In this document: positions 13,809 to 20,080 of the stretch, one piece after another
Layout of the letters: each line of letters begins with the position of its first letter
How positions within the stretch are numbered: the stretch's first letter is position 1
Assembly (NCBI GenBank): GCA_002429045.1
Contig: DIYM01000065.1
Span: forward strand, 1-20,080
Reading direction: 5' to 3'
Origin: Phycisphaerales bacterium UBA6054
GTDB lineage: Bacteria > Planctomycetota > Phycisphaerae > Phycisphaerales > UBA1924
Length of the DNA: 20,080 bases
Notes under the pieces: model-generated
Databases searched by the model: none
Seen by the model: the letters and a program-made list of their open reading frames with translations, nothing else
What the model was told of the DNA's origin: nothing
Position numbers and translations under genes: made by a program

Positions 13809-14870
13809 TCAGCGGCGGCGGCGTGCGGCGATCAGCCCCGCCATGCCCAGGAGCCCGGCGGCGCCGGGCGTCGGGACCGCGAAGATGTGGACCTGACGGT
13901 TCGCGAAGTCGAGCACGGCGAGCGTGCCCGAATCGGCGTCCCACGAGAAGTCGTAGTACCCGTTGCCCGTATCGAGCGCCCCGCCGCCGATCAGGTCGAG
14001 GGACAGGCTCAGGTCGTTGCCCGAGAGGTCGGTCACCTTGATCACATCGGCGGCGGACTGGCCCAGCCCGGCGCCGGTCCGGTCGTTCCAGATCACGAAG
14101 TCGCCGAACGCGGAGTTGTCAACAAACGCGACGTTCTGCCCGTTGACGAACGGGCCGTTCTCGTTGTTCTCGACGAGCAGCGAAGCCGAACCCGAGTTGG
14201 CGCCGGTGCGGTCGAAGAACACGACGTCGTTCGAGCGGCGGGCGACCATGTCGCCGTTGGCGGCGAAGTCCATGTCGCGCCAGAAAGAGCCCTCGAAGTC
14301 GGGCGTGATGATCATGCCGTTTTCGGCCGCGCCGCCGCCGAAGATGTCGGCGCCGGTCTCGGTGTCCTGGAGGAAGCGGCGACCCTGCCCGAAGGTGGTC
14401 CACGCCACGCCCTCGCCCGCGCCCCCGAAGCCGGTGTCGAACCCGACGCCCGAGCCGCCGCGGATGTTCTTGGACCAGAGCACCGAGTTGTCGTCGGTGT
14501 TGAAGACCTGGAGCCCCTGGGCGTCGCCCGCGCCGTCGTCGTAGGCGGCGGCGAGCCGGTTGCCCTGGATGTCGAGCCCCGAGAACCCGCGGGAGCCGGG
14601 CGTGCCCGAGATGAACTGCATGAGTTCGAACGAACCGCCCGAGAAGCGGGCGACGCCGGTGCCGGCGGCGGCGGCGCCGTTGAAACCGGCGGCGAACAGG
14701 TCGGTCCCGTTCCACGCGATCGCCGACACGTTGGTGCCGATGAACGTGTTGCTCTGATCGTTGTTGAGCGCGAAGAGATCGATGCGATCGATCTCCTGCA
14801 GGCTGATCTGGGCGGCGGCGGACGACGCGAGCCCGGCCAAGATCATGATTCCGGTGATGGTCTTGTTCAT
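13809..14870 (-). CDS. Secreted protein with PEP-CTERM-like sorting tail
   Basis: 353 residues. Signal peptide MNKTITGIMILAGLASSAAA with probable cleavage before Gln21. The middle is a Gly/Asn/Asp-rich all-beta sequence with loosely repeating units (AIAWNGTDLFAAGFN, FSGLDIQGNRLAAAYDD, DMDFAANGDMVARRSNDVV, YDFSWDADSGTLAVLDFANRQV) that look like propeller blades; this fold is inferred. The C-terminus is VPTPGAAGLLGMAGLIAA plus four Arg: a sorting signal of the kind common in Phycisphaerae, with TPG instead of PEP. The start at 14870 is preferred over an in-frame ATG at 14897, because it begins the signal peptide directly and has GGAG nine bases upstream. The gene stands alone between the Gfo/Idh genes and the regulator, with a promoter-like pocket and a 57-base hairpin upstream and two hairpins downstream. 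No enzyme motif recognised; function unknown, probably cell-surface or matrix. Confidence 0.85.
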   Translation of the reverse strand: MNKTITGIMILAGLASSAAAQISLQEIDRIDLFALNNDQSNTFIGTNVSAIAWNGTDLFAAGFNGAAAAGTGVARFSGGSFELMQFISGTPGSRGFSGLDIQGNRLAAAYDDGAGDAQGLQVFNTDDNSVLWSKNIRGGSGVGFDTGFGGAGEGVAWTTFGQGRRFLQDTETGADIFGGGAAENGMIITPDFEGSFWRDMDFAANGDMVARRSNDVVFFDRTGANSGSASLLVENNENGPFVNGQNVAFVDNSAFGDFVIWNDRTGAGLGQSAADVIKVTDLSGNDLSLSLDLIGGGALDTGNGYYDFSWDADSGTLAVLDFANRQVHIFAVPTPGAAGLLGMAGLIAARRRR

Positions 14871-14879
14871 CTCTCTTCT

Positions 14880-14883
14880 CTCC
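14880..14883 (-). promoter_or_regulatory. Ribosome binding site for the sorting-tail gene
   Basis: GGAG on the minus strand, nine bases before the ATG at 14870, followed by a further purine run. It supports 14870 over 14897 as the start. Confidence 0.55.
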
Positions 14884-14949
14884 AACTGTGGGTACATCGA
14901 GGCCGGTTTCCCTCACGGTCTGCACGCGGTCGGGCCTCTGTGATCCGCG

Positions 14950-15006
14950 GGCCGCTTCCCGCAACGCAGCACCGGCCTCGAGGCTCCGGTGCCAAGGGAA
15001 GCGGCC
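14950..15006 (-). promoter_or_regulatory. Large two-tier hairpin in the 5' leader of the sorting-tail gene
   Basis: An outer stem of 11 perfect base pairs (14950-14960 with 14996-15006) encloses an inner 7-bp stem (GCACCGG 14969-14975 with CCGGTGC 14986-14992) and a ten-base loop. Its first base lies only three bases downstream of the -10-like box at 15010-15015, so the transcript would start at or within the first few bases of the stem. No U-tract follows on either strand, which argues against an ordinary intrinsic terminator for the upstream operon. A 5' stabilising stem, a regulatory leader or a DNA operator are possible. Confidence 0.65.
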
Positions 15007-15009
15007 AAT

Positions 15010-15015
15010 ATTCTA
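15010..15015 (-). promoter_or_regulatory. -10-like TAGAAT for the sorting-tail gene
   Basis: TAGAAT on the minus strand inside the AT-rich pocket 15003-15019, which matches the pocket before the mannosidase at 14 of 17 positions. No clear -35 is visible 17 bases upstream. The start would be near 15003, giving a structured leader of about 130 bases. Confidence 0.45.
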
Positions 15016-15107
15016 TAACAATGCCGTCTCGCCCGAAACCCTGTTCCGACAGGATGGCGGGTTTTCTTGACGCAAGGCTAACGAAAGTGCTTGCAGGAGC
15101 GTGATTT

Positions 15108-15124
15108 GCGGGTGTTGGGCCCGC
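15108..15124 (-). terminator. Small hairpin directly after the second Gfo/Idh gene
   Basis: GCGGG (15108-15112) pairs with CCCGC (15120-15124) around seven bases, immediately after the stop codon. Five base pairs only and followed by AAATCACG on the minus strand, so it is a weak terminator candidate. Confidence 0.25.
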
Positions 15125-16051
15125 TCAGACGATCTCCGGGATGTCTACCCACTCTCCCCCGAGCCCGATCGAACGGTTGCCGGCTTCCATGACCGCGACG
15201 TTTTCGACGAGGTCTCGCAGGTCCGCCGGCGCATCGCCGCCCGCGAAGAACCCGGTCATGCCCTCGACCAGGCGGGTGTAGACCGGGCCGAAGTCGACGA
15301 CGAACTGATGGACACCCTTCTCCCCGTGGATGGTTGCCCCGAACGCCCACGACGCCCGTCGGTCCATGCGGATGCGGGCATAACGCCCGTCGCGGTACTC
15401 CATGTCGAGCAGGTGCCGGTCGTCCATCGCGACGGCGGAGACGCGGGCGACCCCCGCGCCCTGCCCGGACTTCTTGAAGATCGCGTCGACCATCTCGATC
15501 GAGTGGCAGCCGTAGTGCCAGAGATGGGGCATCATGTCGAGCAGTTCCCCGTTGCCGAACGCGTCGATCGCCACGATCGGTCCGGTTGATTCGAGATCGA
15601 CGTCCTGGATCTCCTGGGGGAACCGGAGCGACGAGGCGCTGTAGGCCCGCGCTCCTGACTCTCGCGCCATCGCGAGGATCCGCTTGGCTTCGTCGAGCGA
15701 GCAGGTCATGGGTTTGTCGATGTAGGTGGGCATGCCGCGTGAGAGCGCGGGCGTGGCGAGTTCCAGGTGCCGGTGCCCGTTGATCGCCAGGACCATCACC
15801 CCGTCCACGCTGTCGAGCAGCTCGTCCATCGAGGCGGTTTCTCGGGCGCCGAGTTCCGACGCGGTGCGCTTCCACTCCGCGACGTCCTCGGCGGACCGTT
15901 CGGGCCCGTCGGGGTGCTGCCACTCGTGCGTGCCCGGATCGAAGAAGCGGGTGACCCTGCACGGCGTCCGCCCGGCGTCGTTGAGTTCCTTGAACCGTCG
16001 TGTGAACTCGGGAAGGTGGGAGGAGTCGATGCCGATCGCGCCGATGTTCAT
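15125..16051 (-). CDS. Gfo/Idh/MocA-like oxidoreductase, divergent Rossmann motif
   Basis: 308-residue protein of the Gfo/Idh/MocA superfamily, usually NAD(P)-linked enzymes on sugars or inositols. The N-terminus is MNIGAIGIDSSHLPEF, where the normal GxGxxG loop is replaced by GIDSSH; this marks a side branch of the superfamily. The catalytic Lys is kept as Lys113 in YIDKPMT (DKP for the usual EKP), and WHYGCHSIEMVDAIF (178-192) supplies the conserved His of the substrate site. The C-terminal beta-sheet domain is present but shorter than in typical ~350-residue members. AAGGA lies about nine bases before the ATG; the upstream open frame is a shadow of the neighbouring gene. It follows the first Gfo/Idh gene by 35 bases and is the last gene of this unit. 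Substrate unknown; whether it still binds NAD in the usual way is uncertain. Confidence 0.85.
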   Translation of the reverse strand: MNIGAIGIDSSHLPEFTRRFKELNDAGRTPCRVTRFFDPGTHEWQHPDGPERSAEDVAEWKRTASELGARETASMDELLDSVDGVMVLAINGHRHLELATPALSRGMPTYIDKPMTCSLDEAKRILAMARESGARAYSASSLRFPQEIQDVDLESTGPIVAIDAFGNGELLDMMPHLWHYGCHSIEMVDAIFKKSGQGAGVARVSAVAMDDRHLLDMEYRDGRYARIRMDRRASWAFGATIHGEKGVHQFVVDFGPVYTRLVEGMTGFFAGGDAPADLRDLVENVAVMEAGNRSIGLGGEWVDIPEIV

Positions 16052-16086
16052 GGTGGTGGTCCTTGAGTGGGTTTGGTTCGCTTGGG

Positions 16087-17121
16087 TTACCAGTCGATGG
16101 TGATCGCTCGGCGTTCGGCGGCGCTCTGTCGCTCGGCGTGGATGAGCCTGGTGACGTCCAGCGCGTCCCGGAGCGAGGGCAGATCGGCGTGCCCGCCGTC
16201 CGCCGCCGCGATCACGGCCCGGGCCTGGTGGTCGTACCCGGTCCCCGGTCTGACGCTCGGATGGGTCTCTCGCCCGTCGGCGTGCAGGGTGAGCGGGTTG
16301 TCCGCGCCGGCTTCGAACGTCATGACGGCGTGCTCGAACTCGATCAGGTACCGCATGGAAAACGGGAACGACGGGTCGGAGAGCCATCCGCCGGTCGCAC
16401 CGACCGCGGGCCCGCGCTCGTACCGGTACTGGCTCGAGACATGCCGGTGATCGCCCGCGGAGCTGACACTGGCAGGCCTGCCGAACAGCCACATCGCGAT
16501 ATCGGCGTCGTGGACGTGCAGGTCGAAGATCGCGCCGCCCGAGCGTTGGGGGTCGTTGTAAAAGTCGGTGCCCCAGGCGGGCATCGAGCCGAGACGCTCG
16601 AACCGGGCGTGCCTGACGCGTCCGTGTCGGTTCGAATCGACTGCCTGTTTGAGTTCGCTCCACCCCGGCCAATGGCGCATGCACATCGCGGGGACGCACA
16701 GGCGATCGCTTCGCTGCGCGGCGTCGATCATCCGTCCGATCTCATCGGTGCGGATCGCGACGGGTTTCTCTATGAGCACGTGCTTGCCGGACCCGAGCGC
16801 CCGAACGGCGAGATCCGCGTGCGAGTCCGTGGGGGTGCAGATGCTGACCAGATCGATGCGATCGTCCGCGAGCAGACGTTCGGCGTCGTCGTAGCCCGCG
16901 ACCTCGCCCGGGTCGAAGATCCGCTCGGGCGTGCCGCCTTGCTTGATGTTGCCGATGTCGGACGCGAGGCCCGAGCGTCGGGCTTGGTCGCGATCGCACG
17001 CGGCGATCAGCCGGGCGTTCGATCCCGAGCCGATCGCGTCGAGGAAGGCGCGGGCGTGGGTCTGGCCCATGAAGCCCATCCCGATGATGCCGATGCCGAC
17101 GGGCTTGTGGGGTGGTGTCAT
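16087..17121 (-). CDS. Gfo/Idh/MocA family sugar oxidoreductase
   Basis: 344-residue NAD(P)-dependent dehydrogenase-like protein. The Rossmann domain starts VGIGIIGMGFMGQTHA with GxGxxG at 14-19, an acidic Asp43 ends beta-2 (AACDRD), ICTPTDSHADLA (95-106) and the EKP motif (118-120, Lys119 catalytic) follow. The C-terminal domain contains GGAIFDLHVHDADIAMWLFG (195-214) with the conserved Asp/His pair of the sugar site. The start at 17121 is chosen because it directly precedes the Rossmann strand; 27 more upstream residues are open but Pro-rich and overlap the preceding gene. Nineteen bases separate it from the isomerase gene. Together with that isomerase and the second Gfo/Idh protein it forms a common sugar-catabolic trio in which a keto-sugar intermediate is a reasonable guess, not shown here. 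Confidence 0.92.
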   Translation of the reverse strand: MTPPHKPVGIGIIGMGFMGQTHARAFLDAIGSGSNARLIAACDRDQARRSGLASDIGNIKQGGTPERIFDPGEVAGYDDAERLLADDRIDLVSICTPTDSHADLAVRALGSGKHVLIEKPVAIRTDEIGRMIDAAQRSDRLCVPAMCMRHWPGWSELKQAVDSNRHGRVRHARFERLGSMPAWGTDFYNDPQRSGGAIFDLHVHDADIAMWLFGRPASVSSAGDHRHVSSQYRYERGPAVGATGGWLSDPSFPFSMRYLIEFEHAVMTFEAGADNPLTLHADGRETHPSVRPGTGYDHQARAVIAAADGGHADLPSLRDALDVTRLIHAERQSAAERRAITIDW

Positions 17122-17140
17122 CGCGTCGCTCGATCCGGTG

Positions 17141-17971
17141 CTATTCGATCCAGGTGGCGGCGGATCGCACCATCGCGGCCGCGGTCTGGACATCGTTGAC
17201 ACGCCGGTCGCCCGCTTCCCGCTCGATGACGAGATCGCAGTCCGGCAGGCGCTCGCCGACGATCGAGAAGAAGCCGTCCCAGTCCACCTCGCCCGCGCCC
17301 GCGGGCGTCTCGCTGCCCCACGTGCCGGGTGTCTCGGTGCGGAGGGCGTCCTTGATGTGGATCTGCTCGACGCGGGGCGCGAGGGTCTCGATCGCGTGCA
17401 CCGGATCGCCCATGCCGTAGAGAATCATGTTGGCGGGGTCGAAGTTGACCCCGGCGGTGGGACGGTCGAGGGCGTCGAGGGCCTCGATCAGCGTGTCTGC
17501 GGTCTCCTGCCCGGTCTCGAACCCGACCCGCACGCCGCAGCCGTGGAAGACGTCGACGAGATCCCGCAGGCGTTGGATGAGCTTGCTCCATTCGGGGTCA
17601 GAGCGGTCGTGCGGGATGAAACCGGCGTGGAAGGTCACCAGGTTGATGCCGATGCGCGCCGCGAGTTCGGCGTTCTGGCGTGCGGCGGCGAGGTTCTCGG
17701 GCCACGTGGAATCCGGGCGGACGCCTCCGGTCTCGCGGATGGTCTCGAGGGTCGAGTAGTCCTCACCGGCGGTCTCCATCATGCCCGAGACGATCTCGAT
17801 GCCCGCGCCGTCGAGGAGTGAGACGGTCTCGATCTCGTCCCAGTCGGCCCGGCGGATCGGGTCGAGCGCCAACTGCACGCCGGTGACGCCGCACGACGCG
17901 ATGGCGTCGGCCAGCCCGCGGGGCGATTCGGGGCGGAGCGACCACGAGCAGACGGCCAGCGAGGCACTCAA
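17141..17971 (-). CDS. Sugar isomerase/epimerase, xylose-isomerase-like TIM barrel
   Basis: 276-residue AP-endonuclease-2 / xylose-isomerase-like barrel, a family that isomerises or epimerises sugars, inosose or keto-sugars with a divalent metal. Expected metal ligands are in place: Glu152 (VGFETGQE), Asp178 (VNFDPANM), His205 (QIHIKDA) and Glu250 (LVIERE); LVTFHAG holds His115. The start is most likely TTG at 17969-17971: it overlaps the TGA of the upstream gene as TTGA, and the first barrel strand (SLAVCSWSL) begins immediately after. No ATG lies nearby in frame, and the frame further upstream is a shadow. Members are often encoded beside Gfo/Idh proteins, as here, with either hydroxypyruvate- or keto-sugar-type activity proposed. 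Exact reaction unknown. Confidence 0.9.
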   Translation of the reverse strand: MSASLAVCSWSLRPESPRGLADAIASCGVTGVQLALDPIRRADWDEIETVSLLDGAGIEIVSGMMETAGEDYSTLETIRETGGVRPDSTWPENLAAARQNAELAARIGINLVTFHAGFIPHDRSDPEWSKLIQRLRDLVDVFHGCGVRVGFETGQETADTLIEALDALDRPTAGVNFDPANMILYGMGDPVHAIETLAPRVEQIHIKDALRTETPGTWGSETPAGAGEVDWDGFFSIVGERLPDCDLVIEREAGDRRVNDVQTAAAMVRSAATWIE

Positions 17972-19995
17972 CGGATCACCTCGGTCTCGGACAGCGGCAT
18001 GATGTCGGCGGTGCTGGCGGCGTGGTCGAGCGAGCCGTCCGCGGCGCTGGGCTTCCACGTCACGAAGCCCTCGATCGCCTGGTACTCGGGAAGCCCCAGC
18101 GCGTCGTAGAGGTTCGCGGTGTCGCGGTTGCGGTCCTCGGCCCGCTGCCAGAACTCGCGCGGGTCGTTGGGGCCCGGGAACAACGCCCGGTCCTTCTGGG
18201 ACTGGTGCTTGAAGATCGCCATTCGCTTGCGTTCGACCTCGTCGGGCGAGAGCGGCACCGCCATCTCGATGTCCTCGGCGCCCCATTCCTGCCACGCGCC
18301 GCGGTAGAGCCACACGGTGCAGTCTTGCATCCATGCCTCGTCTCGGAGACGGTGCAAGGCGGTGGTGATCGCGGCCAGGCAGACGCGGTGCGTGCCGTGC
18401 GGGTCGGAAAGATCGCCGGCGGCGTAGACCTGGTGCGGCTTGATCTCTTGCAGCAGATCCATCACGATCCCGATGTCGTCCTCACCCAAGGGCTCCTTTT
18501 TGACCTTGCCGGTCTCGTAGAAGGGCATGTCGAGGAAGTGGATGTTGCCCGGCTCGACGCCCGAGTACTTCGCGCCCGCCCGCGCCTCGGCGCGACGGAT
18601 GAGGCCCTTGATGGTCTGGATCTCGGGCGAATCGACCTCGCCCGGTTGCTTCGATTGGACGAACCGCTGCACGCCCCCGGCGAGGTCTTCGATCTGCTCG
18701 GGGGCGATGTCCATCGCGATGCTGATCTCACGCATGAAATCGGTGAACTTCGTCGCCTCGTCATCGAACACGGCGATGTTCCCGCTCGTCTGGTACGCGA
18801 CGTGGACGTCGTGCCCCTGGTCGCACAGGCGGATGAACGTGCCGCCCATCGAGATCACATCGTCGTCGGGGTGGGGGCTGAAGACGATCACGCGCTTGGG
18901 GAAGTGGGGGTCCGGCTGCGAGCCGTCGATGCCCTTGCCGGGCACGAACCTGGGGCGGCCTTGCTTGCCGCCGGGCCACCCCGTGATGGTCTTCTGCAGT
19001 TGCTTGAAGACCTCGATGTTGACGTGGTACGCCCCGCCGCGGGTGGCGACGAGCTCCTGCAGCCCGTGCTCGTTGTAGTCCTCGTTCGTGAGCTTGAGGA
19101 TCGGCTTCCCGAGCGTCTTGGCGAGCCAGATGACGGCCTTCTTCACGGTCTTGGCGTCGTCCCACGAACGCCCGAAGCGTTTGACCGGCCCGAGTAGCCA
19201 GGGCGTTTTGAACCGGGTCAACTCGGCGGCGGCTGCCTCGTCGAGCACGAACCGCGCGTTGGGGTGTTCCTGGAGGAACGACGCGGCGATGGTGCTTGTG
19301 ATCGGGCCCTCGACGGCACGCCGGATCACCGGTGCCTTGTGCTCGCCGAATCCGATCAGCACGACGCGCTTCGCGTCCAGGATCGTGCCGACGCCCATCG
19401 TGATCGCCTGGCGCGGGACGTTCCACTCGCCGAAGAAATCGCTCGCGGCGTCCATGCGCGTGACCTTGTCCAGCGTGATCAGACGCGTCCGCGAATCCTT
19501 GGGCGAGCCCGGCTCGTTGAACCCGACGTGCCCGGTCCGCCCGATCCCGAGCAGCTGGAGGTCCAGCCCGCCGGCGTCTCGTATCGCCTTCTCGTACCCC
19601 TCGCAGTACGCCTCCACGTCGTCGCGAGCCAGCGTCCCATCGGGCACGTGCGCGTTGGCGGGGTCGATGTCGACGAGGTCGAACAGGTGCTCGTTCATGA
19701 AGCGCCGGTAGCTCTGCAACTCGTCGGCGCCCATCGGCCAGTACTCGTCGAGATTGAACGTGACGACGTGCTTGAACGACAGCCCGTCCTCGCGGTGCAG
19801 CCGCACCAGTTCCTCGTACACACCCTGCGGCGTCGATCCGGTCGCCAGCCCGAGCACGGTTGTCTCGCCGCGGGACGAACGGTCTCGGATCAGGTCGGCG
19901 ATCTCACGCGCCACGGCGCGGCTTGCGGAGGACGACGACGCGTAGACCGTGACGGGGACGCGCTCGGGCGTCGAACTGGCGATTGCAGGTCCCAT
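17968..19995 (-). CDS. NagB-like deaminase fused to PIG-L/LmbE deacetylase
   Basis: 675-residue two-domain protein of the long 'glucosamine-6-phosphate deaminase-like' group. Residues ~14-270 are NagB-like: GLATGSTP (49-56) binds phosphate, FNLDEYWPM (80-88) holds Asp83 matching the catalytic base, and GIGRTGHVGFNEPGS (150-164) has His156 and Glu161, but Thr154 stands where E. coli NagB has catalytic Asp141. Residues ~365-640 are a PIG-L-type zinc deacetylase: VFSPHPDDDV with His375 and Asp377-Asp379, and DPHGTHR with His533 and His536. A basic linker (270-365) joins them. This suggests deacetylation of an N-acetylhexosamine and deamination of the amino-sugar phosphate in one polypeptide; activity of each half is unproven. 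ATG at 19995 has GGGAG seven bases upstream. Its stop overlaps the isomerase TTG start. The 85 bases to the right edge show no gene or clear promoter. Confidence 0.93.
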   Translation of the reverse strand: MGPAIASSTPERVPVTVYASSSSASRAVAREIADLIRDRSSRGETTVLGLATGSTPQGVYEELVRLHREDGLSFKHVVTFNLDEYWPMGADELQSYRRFMNEHLFDLVDIDPANAHVPDGTLARDDVEAYCEGYEKAIRDAGGLDLQLLGIGRTGHVGFNEPGSPKDSRTRLITLDKVTRMDAASDFFGEWNVPRQAITMGVGTILDAKRVVLIGFGEHKAPVIRRAVEGPITSTIAASFLQEHPNARFVLDEAAAAELTRFKTPWLLGPVKRFGRSWDDAKTVKKAVIWLAKTLGKPILKLTNEDYNEHGLQELVATRGGAYHVNIEVFKQLQKTITGWPGGKQGRPRFVPGKGIDGSQPDPHFPKRVIVFSPHPDDDVISMGGTFIRLCDQGHDVHVAYQTSGNIAVFDDEATKFTDFMREISIAMDIAPEQIEDLAGGVQRFVQSKQPGEVDSPEIQTIKGLIRRAEARAGAKYSGVEPGNIHFLDMPFYETGKVKKEPLGEDDIGIVMDLLQEIKPHQVYAAGDLSDPHGTHRVCLAAITTALHRLRDEAWMQDCTVWLYRGAWQEWGAEDIEMAVPLSPDEVERKRMAIFKHQSQKDRALFPGPNDPREFWQRAEDRNRDTANLYDALGLPEYQAIEGFVTWKPSAADGSLDHAASTADIMPLSETEVIR

Positions 19996-20002
19996 AACCG
20001 TG

Positions 20003-20009
20003 CTCCCTC
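20003..20009 (-). promoter_or_regulatory. Ribosome binding site for the NagB/PIG-L gene
   Basis: GAGGGAG on the minus strand, seven bases before the ATG at 19995: the best Shine-Dalgarno match in the window, fitting the first gene of an operon. Confidence 0.65.
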
Positions 20010-20080
20010 AAGCGTGATCGGCGGGGTGTGGATGTGCGAGGGGCATCGGGTGAGGCCCCGGACCGCCGAGGAAAAGCCCT

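Noticed and set aside
15067..15095. TTGACG as a plus-strand -35 box
   Set aside because: No -10 match follows at 16-18 bases and no plus-strand gene lies downstream.

Overview
The window is GC-rich, tightly packed bacterial DNA that reads like a planctomycete, most probably of the class Phycisphaerae. This is an inference from three things: a short C-terminal sorting tail (VPTPGA, a hydrophobic run, then RRRR), a stand-alone pseudopilin with the RAFTLIELLVVIAIIALL leader, and the very high GC content with the few AT-rich pockets confined to promoters. No rRNA, tRNA, CRISPR array, insertion sequence or phage gene was seen.

Layout. The left edge (2-3666) carries the 3' part of hisD (+), converging on a minus-strand pair lysA-nagX whose stop and start codons overlap. 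Divergent from lysA is a large cytoplasmic GH38 alpha-mannosidase (3749-6769, +). From 6770 to the right edge every gene is on the minus strand. Read in transcription order (right to left) these are: a fused NagB-type deaminase/PIG-L deacetylase, a TIM-barrel sugar isomerase/epimerase, two Gfo/Idh/MocA-type oxidoreductases, a gap with a promoter-like pocket and a large hairpin, a secreted sorting-tail protein, a second hairpin, a GntR/LacI-type regulator, a pseudopilin, an ABC sugar-binding protein, two ABC permeases and an FAD-dependent oxidoreductase.

How the genes fit together. The minus-strand genes look like two adjacent sugar-catabolic units. The proximal unit (17968-19995 onward to 15125) handles amino sugars and redox or isomerisation of sugars. 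The distal unit (13732 to 6770) is one operon in which almost every junction is an ATGA stop/start overlap: regulator, pseudopilin, binding protein, permeases, oxidoreductase. The mannosidase meets the end of this operon at a shared TGATCA. Together they suggest uptake and breakdown of a mannose- and N-acetylhexosamine-containing glycan, with the imported sugar oxidised in the cytoplasm. No ABC ATPase is present, so a shared one elsewhere is presumed. The substrate is an inference; nothing in the sequence fixes it.

The most interesting points are the pseudopilin embedded in a sugar-transport operon directly behind its regulator, two strong hairpins flanking the sorting-tail gene (one starting almost exactly at the predicted transcription start), and a 17-bp near-identical AT-rich promoter-like element placed before both the mannosidase and the sorting-tail gene.
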